Below, piece after piece: positions 55,842 to 64,000 of a DNA stretch of 64,000 bases. The position numbers and the translations under genes are program-made. The stretch comes from CBDANZ01 sp965197865. GTDB lineage: Bacteria; Acidobacteriota; Vicinamibacteria; Vicinamibacterales; CAVVIG01. The stretch spans positions 1-64,000 of the forward strand of contig CBDANZ010000004.1 of NCBI GenBank assembly GCA_965197865.1, read 5' to 3'. The notes below the pieces were generated by a model. That model was not told the DNA's origin, ran no database searches, and saw only the letters and a program-made list of their open reading frames with translations. The number at the start of each line of letters is the position of its first letter. Positions within the stretch are counted from its first letter, which is position 1.

Positions 55842-57671
55842 ATGGCGAAGGTTGAAGACGGGCACACTCCCGGAGCGGGCGGAAGCGGCCTGGGAACGCT
55901 CGACCGCGAAGATCGGGGCGACCGCCTTGCTCGTGGCGAACGCGGAGACCGCCGCAGGCTGAAAGTCTGGCCGCGCGAAGACCAAGATCAAATGGACCCC
56001 GGCGAGTACGCCCAGCTGGTCGATGTCTACGATAGCAGCTTCCGAAACATCGCGGAAGGCGAGGTCGTCAAGGGGACGATCCTCAAGGTGACGCCGGGGG
56101 AAGTGATCGTCGACGTCGGCTTCAAGTCGGAAGGCGTCATCCAGGTCGGCGAATTCCTCGACGAAAGCGGTCAGATCACCGTCGAAACCGGCGACATCGT
56201 GGACGTCCTTCTCGAGCGGACCGAGGACCGCGAAGGCCACGTCGTCCTCTCGCGCGAAAAAGCCGAGAAGATGAAGATCTGGGACGAGATCGAGAAGGCC
56301 TATGCCGACCACAAGGTCGTGATCGGCCGCGTCATCGAGCGGATCAAGGGCGGGCTGGCGGTCGACATCGGCGTGCGCGCGTTTCTGCCCGGCTCCCAGA
56401 TCGACGTGCGTCCGGTCAGGAATCTGGATGCGCTGCGCGGACAGGAGCTCCGCATGCGCGTCATCAAGGTGAACAAGAAGCGCGGCAACATCGTGTTGTC
56501 GCGCAAGTCACTGCTCGAGGAGGAGAACGCCGAGAAGAAAAAGCACACGCTCGAGGCACTGGCCGAGGGCAAGGTCCTCAAGGGCGTCGTGAAGAACATC
56601 ACCGACTACGGGGCGTTCGTCGACCTAGGCGGTATCGACGGATTGCTCCACATCACCGATATGTCGTGGAGCCGCGTCGGCCACCCGTCGGAGCTGTTCA
56701 GGGTGAACGACAACATCGACGTGCTGGTGCTCAAGTACGATGCGGCGAGCGAGCGCGTCTCGCTGGGGCACAAACAGCTCATTGTCGATCCCTGGGCGAA
56801 TGTAACGGACCGGTACCTGGTTGGCGCGCGCGTCAGCGGCAAGGTGGTGAGCCTCACCGATTATGGCGCCTTTGTGGCGCTCGAGTCGGGCGTCGAAGGC
56901 CTGATCCACATTTCCGAGATGTCGTGGAGCAAGCGCGTCAAGCACCCGTCGAAGATTCTGAATGTGGGCGACATGGTCGACGCGATGGTGCTCGGCGTGG
57001 ATCCGACGGCGCGGCGTATCTCGCTCGGGATCAAACAGGTCGAGAGCAACCCCTGGCACGGTCTGGCCGACAAGTATCCCATCGGGTCGAAAATCAAGGG
57101 GAAGGTACGCAACCTCACGGAGTTCGGCGCGTTCGTTGAGGTCGAAGAGGACATCGACGGTCTGATCCACATCTCAGACATGTCGTGGAGCAAACGGGTC
57201 AAGCACTCGTCGGAGGTCGTCAAGAAGGGCGATCTCGTCGAGGCGATGGTGCTCAACATCGACGCCGAGAACCAGCGGCTGTCGCTCGGACTGAAGCAGC
57301 TCGCCACGGACATCTGGGACGACTTTTTCACGCGCCATCACGTCGGTGACACCCTCGAAGGGAAGGTCGTGCGGATGACGAATTTCGGCGCCTTCATCGA
57401 GCTCGACGAGGGGATCGAAGGGCTGATTCACCTCTCGGAGTTTGACGACTCCCGGCTCGCGGGCAAGGATCCCGGAAAGGAAGAGAAGATCGATCTGAAG
57501 GTAGGCGAGACTTACCCGATGAAGATCATCAAGCTGGCACGGGAGGAGCGAAAGATCGGCCTCTCGATTCGCGCGCTCAAGTCCGACGAGTTCCGCACCG
57601 AGTGGGAGACCTATCAGGAGACGGTGGGCGAGGGCGGGGCGACGCTCGGGGACCATTTCAGAGATCACTAG
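55842..57671 (+). CDS. rpsA: 30S ribosomal protein S1
   Basis: 609 residues from ATG 55842 with a basic lead, or 559 from ATG 55992 (MDPGEYAQLVDVYDSSFRNI). Six S1 RNA-binding repeats are visible, for example GTILKVTPGEVIVDVGFKSE, GVVKNITDYGAFVDLGGIDG, GKVVSLTDYGAFVALESGVE and GKVRNLTEFGAFVEVEEDID. It brings mRNA to the small subunit. A palindrome lies just upstream. The long frame from 55743 overlaps that palindrome and is discounted. Confidence 0.94.
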   Translation: MAKVEDGHTPGAGGSGLGTLDREDRGDRLARGERGDRRRLKVWPREDQDQMDPGEYAQLVDVYDSSFRNIAEGEVVKGTILKVTPGEVIVDVGFKSEGVIQVGEFLDESGQITVETGDIVDVLLERTEDREGHVVLSREKAEKMKIWDEIEKAYADHKVVIGRVIERIKGGLAVDIGVRAFLPGSQIDVRPVRNLDALRGQELRMRVIKVNKKRGNIVLSRKSLLEEENAEKKKHTLEALAEGKVLKGVVKNITDYGAFVDLGGIDGLLHITDMSWSRVGHPSELFRVNDNIDVLVLKYDAASERVSLGHKQLIVDPWANVTDRYLVGARVSGKVVSLTDYGAFVALESGVEGLIHISEMSWSKRVKHPSKILNVGDMVDAMVLGVDPTARRISLGIKQVESNPWHGLADKYPIGSKIKGKVRNLTEFGAFVEVEEDIDGLIHISDMSWSKRVKHSSEVVKKGDLVEAMVLNIDAENQRLSLGLKQLATDIWDDFFTRHHVGDTLEGKVVRMTNFGAFIELDEGIEGLIHLSEFDDSRLAGKDPGKEEKIDLKVGETYPMKIIKLAREERKIGLSIRALKSDEFRTEWETYQETVGEGGATLGDHFRDH

Positions 57672-57699
57672 GTAGGCACCCATGACCACAGGCGGCAGC

Positions 57700-58035
57700 A
57701 TGACGAAGGCTGAGCTCGTGGAGGAAGTCTCCCGGGTTTCCGATCTCACCAAGAAGCACTCCGAAGTCATCGTTGACACCATGTTCAAGAGCATCATCGA
57801 TGCGCTGCACCGCGGCGAGAAGATCGAGTTGCGAGGCTTCGGGAGCTTCCGGCTGCGCAAGCGCCAGCCGCGGAAGGGCCGCAACCCGAAGACAGGCGAC
57901 AAGGTGGACGTGCCGCCGAAGAAAGTTCCCTACTTCAAGCCGGGCAAAGAGCTGAAGGAGCTGATTAACCGCGAGCCCGGGGCGTCCCCTCCTCGCTCCG
58001 GCGAAGCCTCTCAGCCTGGCGCGTTGGCTGTCTAG
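57700..58035 (+). CDS. HU/IHF-family DNA-bending protein
   Basis: 111 residues from ATG 57700 (MTKAELVEEVSRVSDLTKKH). FKSIIDALHRGEKIELRGFG, SFRLRKRQPRKGRNPKTGDK and VPYFKPGKELKELIN are HU/IHF blocks. A start at 57682 would add six residues. An unusual 20-residue proline-alanine tail follows the core. It lies 28 bases after rpsA, as is common for himD/ihfB-type genes, so an IHF beta-like role is plausible. Confidence 0.92.
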   Translation: MTKAELVEEVSRVSDLTKKHSEVIVDTMFKSIIDALHRGEKIELRGFGSFRLRKRQPRKGRNPKTGDKVDVPPKKVPYFKPGKELKELINREPGASPPRSGEASQPGALAV

Positions 58036-58042
58036 ACAAGAG

Positions 58043-58096
58043 CCTGAAGTTTGAAGTCTGAGTCGGGAGTCTGAAGTTCAGACTTTGGACTTCAGG
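58043..58096. terminator. Inverted repeat between HU/IHF and HIT genes
   Basis: Arms 58043-58061 (CCTGAAGTTTGAAGTCTGA) and 58078-58096 pair over 19 bases with a few mismatches and a 16-base loop. No T-tract follows on the plus strand. It may end rpsA-HU transcripts partially or act as an mRNA-stabilising hairpin. Confidence 0.5.
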
Positions 58097-58120
58097 TGCC
58101 ACCCTTTAGACTTGCTGGGC

Positions 58121-58636
58121 ATGGAGCGTCTCTGGTCGCCCTGGAGACTGGCCTATGTGATGGAGAGGGCCGAGAGCAGCGCCGGGTGCATCTTCTGTGA
58201 GGTGGCCGCCTCGCCGGATTCTTCCCCCAGCTCGCTCGTGCTCGTCCGCGGGCGCGTCTCGTACGTCATCCTCAACCTGTATCCCTACAACAACGGCCAT
58301 GTGATGGTCGTGCCGAACCGACACGTTGGCTCGCTGGCTGCCGCGGGTCCCGACGAGCTGTCGGAGCTGATGCGGTTCACGCGCGACGCGGAGATCGCGC
58401 TCACCGAGGCGTATCAGACGCAGGGCATCAACGTCGGCATCAATCTCGGCCAGCCGGCCGGCGCGGGCATCGTCGATCACGTGCACATCCACCTGGTGCC
58501 GCGGTGGATGGGCGACACAAACTTCATGTCGGTGGTCGGCGGTACGCGGGTGCTACCGGAGGAGCTGACGGAGACGGCGAAGCGCTTGCGGCCGATCTTC
58601 GAGCGGCTGTGGCATGACACCGCGTATGGTTCTTGA
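58121..58636 (+). CDS. HIT-family nucleotide hydrolase/phosphorylase
   Basis: 171 residues from ATG 58121. CIFCEVAA at the front has the cysteine pair seen in zinc-binding AP4A-type HIT proteins. YPYNNGHVMVVPNRHVGSLA and the catalytic histidine triad in DHVHIHLVPRWMGD near residue 117 follow. It cleaves or phosphorolyses dinucleoside polyphosphates or nucleotidyl adducts. Its end overlaps the start of a broken acyl-CoA dehydrogenase gene, suggesting they were once coupled. Confidence 0.9.
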   Translation: MERLWSPWRLAYVMERAESSAGCIFCEVAASPDSSPSSLVLVRGRVSYVILNLYPYNNGHVMVVPNRHVGSLAAAGPDELSELMRFTRDAEIALTEAYQTQGINVGINLGQPAGAGIVDHVHIHLVPRWMGDTNFMSVVGGTRVLPEELTETAKRLRPIFERLWHDTAYGS

Positions 58637-59770
58637 ACTCACTTCCGAACAGATTGCCTTCAGGGAGTCCGTTGAGCAGTTCGCGCGCGAGACGGTGGCG
58701 CCGCGCGCCGCGGCTATCGACGAGTCGGGAGAATTTTCGCTCGATGTGGTCCGAGCCGCCGCCCGACGGGGTCTGCTCGGCGCGACGATTCCCAAGGGGT
58801 GGGGCGGCGCCGGCCTCGACTACCTGAGCTACGTGATGGCAATCGAGGCGATCGCCGGCGCGAGCGCGACGGTGGCGGTGTCGCTGGTCGTCCACAACTC
58901 GCTCGTCGCGGAGGTGAATCGCGCATGCGGGTGGAGCGCCCCACAAGGAGCAGTGGCTGCGAAAGCTGGCCGCGGGCGAGGCGATTGGCGCGTTCGCCCT
59001 GTCGGAACCAGACGCCGGCACCGACGCGGCGAACCAGAAGACAAAGGCCATCAGAAGGAGCACCGGATATCGGCTGACCGGTCGCAAAGTCTGGATGGCG
59101 AATGCGGTCGTCGCGTCGGTCGCGGTAGTGTTTGCGTCTAGCAGACCGGTCCAGCGGGGCCAGGGCGTCACGGCATTTCTCGTGCCGATGGACGCGCCCG
59201 GCATCGTACGCACGGCACGCGCCGACTCGCTAGGCGTGAGGGGCCTGGTCTGCATGGACCTCGATCTCGACGTCGAGGTCGCCGACCACCAACCGTTGGG
59301 CTCGGTGGATCAGGGGTTTCACGTCGCGATGTGGGCGCTGCAGGGCGGCCGTGTGGCCATCGCCGCGCAGGCGCTCGGGATCGGAGAGGCGGCCATCCGC
59401 GAAGCCATCGCGTACGCGAAAACTCGTCAGGCGTTCGGGCAGCCAATCGCGAGCTATCAGGCCATCCATGTGGATGCTGACCGGCATCGCCACCGAGCTC
59501 GAGGCGGCCCGGATGCTCACGTGGAAAGCGGCCGCGGCGAAGGAGCGGCAGGAGCGAATCACGCTCGAGGCGTCGATGGCCAAGCTCGCGGCGTCGGAAG
59601 CGGCGCACAAGGCCGGCGACAGGGCGATGCAGATCCTGGCGTCGGCCGGCTACCGCCGCGGGTCAGTCGTCGAGCGCTTGTTCCGCGACGTGCGCGCCAC
59701 GGAAATCTACCAGGGCACCTCGGAGGCGCAGCGCATGATCATCGCGAACCGTGTCCTGGCCAGCGCCTAG
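58627..59770 (+). pseudogene. Acyl-CoA dehydrogenase, two frameshifts
   Basis: MVLELTSEQIAFRESVEQFA and GWGGAGLDYLSYVMAIEAIA start it. A frameshift near 58935 leads to LRKLAAGEAIGAFALSEPDA, then GYRLTGRKVWMANAVVAS and WALQGGRVAIAAQALGIGEA. A second shift near 59465 precedes ELEAARMLTWKAAAAKERQE and RDVRATEIYQGTSEAQRMII, where the catalytic Glu is intact. The two slips make a normal product unlikely. An intact relative lies 215 bases downstream on the other strand. Confidence 0.85.
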
Positions 59771-59984
59771 CTTTCACCTAGCTGACGTTTCATTGGGCGG
59801 CGTGCTGTCACAGCAGAGGCCGGATACGAGCAACGAGTTCTTCCGTGCCACCACGCTCCAGACCACAAGGCCAACGACCAGCAGTCTCGCCAGAACAGAG
59901 AGCAGCGTGCTCGGCGTGGCGCTCGTCACCGATGGGCGAGGCCTTGACCGAGGAAATGCTGGCGACTCTGAAGCATGTTTGATG

Positions 59985-61193
59985 TCACCCGATGATCTGC
60001 TTCGCGATGGTCTGGAGCTGTAGGTTCGATGTCCCCTCGTAAATCTGCCCGATCTTCGCGTCGCGATACAGCTTTTCGACCGGGTAGTCCTTCACGAATC
60101 CATAGCCGCCGTACAGGTTCACGGCGAGAGACGTCACGCGCTCGGCGACTTCAGACGAAAAGATCTTGCACATCGCGCCTTCCGTGAGGAACGAGGCACC
60201 GGCGTCGTGGCGCCGTGCAGCTTCGTACACCATCAGCCGGGCGGCGTGGAGCTCGGTGGCCGCCCGGGCAATCTGGTGGCGCACGGCCTGAAACTCGGCC
60301 ACGGCCTGGCCGAACTGCTTCCGCTCCTTCGTGTACTTGATCGTGTGATCGAGCGCGCCCTGCGCGAGGCCGACCATTTGCGCACCGATACCGATGCGGC
60401 CCTCGTTCAGCGTCTCTATGGCGACCTTGTAGCCCTTTCCGACCTCACCGAGCACATTAGAGCGCGGCACTCGGCACTCTTCGAGCAGGAGCTCGCAGGT
60501 GCTGCTCGCCCGAATGCCGAGCTTGTCCTCCTTCTTGCCAACCGTGAAGCCGGCAAAGCCGCGCTCCACGAGAAACGCCGTGATGCCGCGATAGCCGGCT
60601 TCGGGGTTGGCGTTCGCAAACACGATGAAGAGGTCGGCTTCGCTGGCGTTCGTGATCCACAGCTTGCGACCGGTGAGAGCCCAGTCCCGCTCGCCCGAGA
60701 CCTGCGCGACGGCACGCGTCGCCATGGCGAACGCGTCACTTCCCGAGCGCGCTTCCGACAGCGCATAGGCGCCCACAGCGCCCGACGCCAGCTTCGGCAG
60801 ATACCTCCGCTTCACATCGTCACTGCCCCAGCGCAGCAGGACGTTAATGACGAGTGTGTTCTGTACGTCGACGAACACGCCGATCGACGGATCGGCCCGC
60901 GAGAGCGATTCGACGGCGAGCACGGAGTGAAAAAAGGTTGCGCCGGCGCCGCCATATGCCTCGGGTATCTCGATCGCCATCACCCCGAGATCGAACAGAC
61001 GGTCGATGAGCGCGCGTGGGATCGCCGCCTTCTCGTCCATCTCTCGGACCCGCGGCCGGATCTCACGGACCGCGAACTCGTACACGCTGTCTCGGAACAC
61101 CCGCTCATCCTCGGATAACGTGGTCAAGGGCGGGCGCGTCGTTTCCGTCGTCTGGGGGCTCACGTCACTTTCCATCGGCCGGGATGTTAACAT
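59985..61193 (-). CDS. Acyl-CoA dehydrogenase
   Basis: A 402-residue FAD enzyme oxidising an acyl-CoA to its enoyl-CoA. EIPEAYGGAGATFFHSVLAV, YALSEARSGSDAFAMATRAV, WALTGRKLWITNASEADLFI and the C-terminal YPVEKLYRDAKIGQIYEGTSN give the complete set, with the catalytic glutamate in IYEGTSN. The fold and length fit the short/branched-chain group. The start may be the ATG at 61175. It is intact, unlike its neighbour. Confidence 0.95.
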   Translation of the reverse strand: MLTSRPMESDVSPQTTETTRPPLTTLSEDERVFRDSVYEFAVREIRPRVREMDEKAAIPRALIDRLFDLGVMAIEIPEAYGGAGATFFHSVLAVESLSRADPSIGVFVDVQNTLVINVLLRWGSDDVKRRYLPKLASGAVGAYALSEARSGSDAFAMATRAVAQVSGERDWALTGRKLWITNASEADLFIVFANANPEAGYRGITAFLVERGFAGFTVGKKEDKLGIRASSTCELLLEECRVPRSNVLGEVGKGYKVAIETLNEGRIGIGAQMVGLAQGALDHTIKYTKERKQFGQAVAEFQAVRHQIARAATELHAARLMVYEAARRHDAGASFLTEGAMCKIFSSEVAERVTSLAVNLYGGYGFVKDYPVEKLYRDAKIGQIYEGTSNLQLQTIAKQIIG

Positions 61194-61286
61194 CTGGGCT
61201 GAATCCGGCTATGGCCGGACGCCACAGACGTTCTCATCGATCCGGAGTCCGCCTTTGGGCGGACCTGTTGGGTCTAATATAGCGAT

Positions 61287-63365
61287 ATGGCTAGCTCTCG
61301 GATCATCGCGTGCGTCGTGCTTCTTGCCGCCCTAGTGTGCGGCGCTACGGGAGACGCTCAGCAACCCGTGCCTTCCGAACAGCAGGATCGGCACGAGCGC
61401 GACCAACAGGTTCCGCCCGCCGATCGGCCGCCGCCGCCACCCGTTTTTCGCGCCGGCATCAATTTCGTCCGCGTCGACGTGATTGTCACCGACAGGACGG
61501 GCCGCGCGGTGGCGGATCTGCAGCCGGGTGATTTCGAGATCATCGAGGAAGGCAAGCCGCAGAAGATCGAGACGTTCAGATACATCGAGCTCAATGGCGG
61601 CCTGACGCAGGATGCGCCTTCGCGCGCGATTCGAACCGACGCGGACGAAGAGGCGGAGGCGGCCCGCGACGACGTACGGCTGTTCGCGATGTTTCTGGAC
61701 GACTATCACGTGCGGCGGGAGTCGAGTCTCGCGAGCCGCCAGGAGCTCGCGCGGTTCGTCGAGACCCAGCTTGGGCCCTCCGATATGGTCGCGCTGATGT
61801 ATCCGCTCGACCCGGTGGCGGCGGTCCGCTTCACGCGCAACCACGGCGCCGTCCAGCGGGGCCTCCTGCAGTTTGTCGGCAGGAAGTTCGAGTACGAGGC
61901 GCAGAACGCCTTCGAGCTGAAATACCACTACTATCCTGCGGAAACCGTCGAACGCATTCGGAACCAGGTGTCGCTTTCGGCGCTCAAGTCGCTCATCGTG
62001 CACATGGGTGGGCTGAAGGAAGGGCGCAAAGCGCTCGTGCTTGTGAGTGAGGGATACAGCAACATGCTGCCGCCGCAGCTCAGGAATCCGATCGCCACCT
62101 TCCCAGGATTCGGCAATCCCAATCGGAGCGAGGCGAACGCCGGCGTCGGCGACCTGAACGAGTTCCGCGCCCAGGCGCTATCGAGCTTCGACATGCAGCA
62201 GGAGCTGCGTCAGATCTACACAACGGCGAATCGCTACAACGTGGCGATCTATGCCGTCGATCCTCGTGGGCTGGCTTCGAGCGACTTCAACATCGCGGAC
62301 AACATCGGCGCCGCGACGGGTCGCGACTACCTGAATTCGACGATGAACACGCTGCGGGTGCTGTCGGCGGAGACTGATGGCCGGGCCATCGTGAGTCGGA
62401 ACGATCTCACGCTTGCGATGAAGCAGATCGTGGGCGACTCGAGCGCGTACTACTTGATTGGTTACAACTCCACAGAGGCGCCGACCGACGGGAAGTTCCA
62501 CGAGATCAAGGTCCGTGTGAAGCGGTCTGCGACTCAGGTGCGCGCGCGAAGGGGTTATTGGGCGTTCACCACTGCCGATGTCGTGCGGGCAGTGACCCCG
62601 CCCAAGCCTGGGCCGCCTAAGCCGCTCGAAGCGGCACTTGCCGCAATCGGCTATCCGTCGCGGGCTCGGCTGATTCGCACCTGGATTGGCACTGAGCGGG
62701 GCGAGAACGGCAAGACGCGCGTGACCTTCGTGTGGGAGCCGGTCCCGAGACCGCCTGGCAGCCCGTCGCGCAGTTCCGACCAGCCGGTGCGTGTGTTGCT
62801 GACCGCGGCGGGGCCCGATGGCGCGCCGTACTTCCGCGGTCGCGTTCCCGCGACCGTCGCAGGCGCGACAGCGTCGACCCCACGCGTCACCTTCGACGCG
62901 CCGCCCGGCGCCTTGCAGCTTCGTCTGTCGATCGAGGGGCCTGATTCGGACGTGCTCGACTCGGAGACGCGCGACCTCACAATTCCAGACATGATGTCGT
63001 CCGACGCGCTATTCGGCACGCCGCAGATCTTTCGCGCGCGGACGGCGCGCGACGTCCAGCAACTGAAGACGAACCCCGGAGCGTTGCCCACTGCTGCCCG
63101 CGAATTTCTGCGATCCGAGCGGCTCCTTGTTCGGGTTCCGGTGTACGGGCCAGGGAACACGCCTCCACCGGCGAGCGCGCGGCTACTGAATCGGGACGGA
63201 CGAGCGATGTCGCAGGTGCCCGTGACGATGACATCGGAAGAGAGCGGCGCGACAATCGAGCTCGGGCTGGCAAGCCTCGCGCTCGGCGAGTACGTGATCG
63301 AGATCACGATCGCCTCGGGCAGCGGCGACGTCGAGGAGCTCATCGGGTTCCGGGTGATCGGTTAA
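61287..63365 (+). CDS. VWFA-related protein of the acidobacterial type, exported
   Basis: 692 residues with a signal peptide (ASSRIIACVVLLAALVCGAT) and a proline-rich linker. The core starts FVRVDVIVTDRTGRAVADLQ, PGDFEIIEEGKPQKIETFRY, which is the signature of the VWFA-related domain found mainly in Acidobacteria. LFAMFLDDYHVRRES has a MIDAS-like DxYHxR replacement, then LIVHMGGLKEGRKALVLVSE. The C-terminal part is beta-rich. It is probably an adhesion or surface protein, but the function is unknown. Confidence 0.88.
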   Translation: MASSRIIACVVLLAALVCGATGDAQQPVPSEQQDRHERDQQVPPADRPPPPPVFRAGINFVRVDVIVTDRTGRAVADLQPGDFEIIEEGKPQKIETFRYIELNGGLTQDAPSRAIRTDADEEAEAARDDVRLFAMFLDDYHVRRESSLASRQELARFVETQLGPSDMVALMYPLDPVAAVRFTRNHGAVQRGLLQFVGRKFEYEAQNAFELKYHYYPAETVERIRNQVSLSALKSLIVHMGGLKEGRKALVLVSEGYSNMLPPQLRNPIATFPGFGNPNRSEANAGVGDLNEFRAQALSSFDMQQELRQIYTTANRYNVAIYAVDPRGLASSDFNIADNIGAATGRDYLNSTMNTLRVLSAETDGRAIVSRNDLTLAMKQIVGDSSAYYLIGYNSTEAPTDGKFHEIKVRVKRSATQVRARRGYWAFTTADVVRAVTPPKPGPPKPLEAALAAIGYPSRARLIRTWIGTERGENGKTRVTFVWEPVPRPPGSPSRSSDQPVRVLLTAAGPDGAPYFRGRVPATVAGATASTPRVTFDAPPGALQLRLSIEGPDSDVLDSETRDLTIPDMMSSDALFGTPQIFRARTARDVQQLKTNPGALPTAAREFLRSERLLVRVPVYGPGNTPPPASARLLNRDGRAMSQVPVTMTSEESGATIELGLASLALGEYVIEITIASGSGDVEELIGFRVIG

Positions 63366-63404
63366 CCTAAGGATGCGAGCTGTTCTCGCCCGTTGCGTTG
63401 GCAC

Positions 63405-63800
63405 TCGGCTCCGCCATGCCAGACCCGGCTTCCCTCTCCTGTTTTTGTCGACGTGATCGCCGTCGATGTGCGCGGTCGCTTCGTTGACACTCTTCGGCTC
63501 GAGGCGCTCGAGATCTTCGAGGGCCGCAAACGTGACTACGCGCCACGCAACGAGCTCGAAAAGACCTCTTTGCCGGCACGCCAGGCCCGATCGAGGTCGC
63601 CGGCGACCACAGTTGCAATTTCGGCGCTGTCTTCGATCCACATCTGGATCCGGAGCTGGCCGGATGGGACTTCGAAGACAAGTTGTGATGGCGGCGCCGT
63701 CCGACGGCCCCCCGGTCGGGGAGGCCGTCGTCGAGATGGTGGCCGAGAGCTCGAGCGCCACTGCCGACGAGCGTCTCGTCTTCTGCGTGAGGTCCTAGGA
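63405..63800 (+). pseudogene. VWFA-related remnant
   Basis: VFVDVIAVDVRGRFVDTLRL and EALEIFEGRKRD resemble the start of the VWFA-type domain of the previous gene. After 20-30 residues the frames scatter, with stops near 63686 and later. No signal peptide is left. It is probably a decayed paralogue fragment. Confidence 0.5.
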
Positions 63801-63811
63801 TTTTCGGACCT

Positions 63812-64000
63812 TCAGGCGTACATCCCTCGGATGCGCGTGACCGTCGCTACGCGGTGAATTGCGACGATGTAGGCTGCCGTGCGCATGTCGACTTTGTAGC
63901 GAAGCGCCGTCTGCAGCGTAGCGTGGTAGGCCTTGTGCATCTTGGCTTCGAGGCGCTCGTTCACTTCCTTCTCGGTCCAGAAGTAGCCGTACCGGTCTTG
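63812..64000 (-). CDS. Glutamate dehydrogenase, C-terminal part only
   Basis: The minus strand encodes the last 62 residues of a glutamate/leucine dehydrogenase-type enzyme: DRYGYFWTEKEVNERLEAKM near the front and VDMRTAAYIVAIHRVATVTR at the end, before a TGA at 63812-63814. The 5' part lies beyond the right edge. It interconverts glutamate and 2-oxoglutarate with ammonium. NAD or NADP preference cannot be told. Confidence 0.85.
   Translation of the reverse strand, partial: QDRYGYFWTEKEVNERLEAKMHKAYHATLQTALRYKVDMRTAAYIVAIHRVATVTRIRGMYA

Overview
The window reads as a high-GC chromosome of an Acidobacteriota member, most likely a Vicinamibacteria-type lineage. Evidence: a VWFA-related protein of the acidobacterial type (61287-63365) with a second decayed relative beside it, secreted S9/M28 peptidases and PD40 beta-propellers, an S1-HU/IHF-HIT block, and a chlorite-dismutase-family protein. 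The species is not identifiable from sequence alone.

Layout. 1-9,100 is an accessory defence island: a partial unknown gene, an AbiEi/AbiEii-type toxin-antitoxin pair behind a symmetric operator, an unknown gene, and an McrBC system whose mcrB is split by an IS256-family element. It ends at a 3' fragment of tRNA-Arg(TCT). 9,080-11,760 holds an IS5/IS903-type element, a gene fragment and an integrase-type transposase. 11,800-18,300 carries secreted or envelope genes (PQQ sugar dehydrogenase, prolyl oligopeptidase, metallo-beta-lactamase-fold hydrolase, cytochrome c). 18,785-25,002 is a nitrogen module: two damaged ammonium transporter genes, one split by an IS3 element, then an intact coupled glnD-glnB pair. 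25,000-34,900 is mostly housekeeping (ftsB, cutA, dedA, a cystathionine gamma-synthase-type enzyme, rnc, purA, lepB, xth, ferredoxin). 34,960-44,120 mixes intact genes (HemQ-like, cold shock, M28 peptidase, HtrA, efp) with many wrecks (M50-like, kinase, DinB, tdk, ku). 44,196-46,344 is a three-layer nest: a hydrolase gene split by a 158-bp MITE, itself split by an IS110/IS1111-type element. 46,477-58,636 is core housekeeping (CDP-alcohol transferase, uvrC, M50 protease, trpS, scpA-scpB, rluB, cmk, rpsA, HU/IHF, HIT). 58,627-64,000 has a broken and an intact acyl-CoA dehydrogenase, VWFA proteins and the 3' end of a glutamate dehydrogenase gene.

How genes work together. glnD and glnB overlap by four bases and form the PII nitrogen-sensing pair, while the neighbouring amt genes they would normally control are broken. 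scpA and scpB overlap and encode condensin partners. The antitoxin and toxin genes overlap at ATGA. htrA, a PD40 protein and an M28 peptidase lie in one minus-strand run of envelope proteostasis genes.

Two themes dominate. First, insertion histories can be reversed exactly on paper: removing the IS256 element plus one 8-bp duplication rejoins mcrB in frame, and removing the MITE plus one CTAG rejoins the hydrolase in frame at the insertion point. Second, dispensable genes are heavily degraded while essential neighbours are intact. Some lesions are nonsense changes or deletions, which base-calling indels do not explain.
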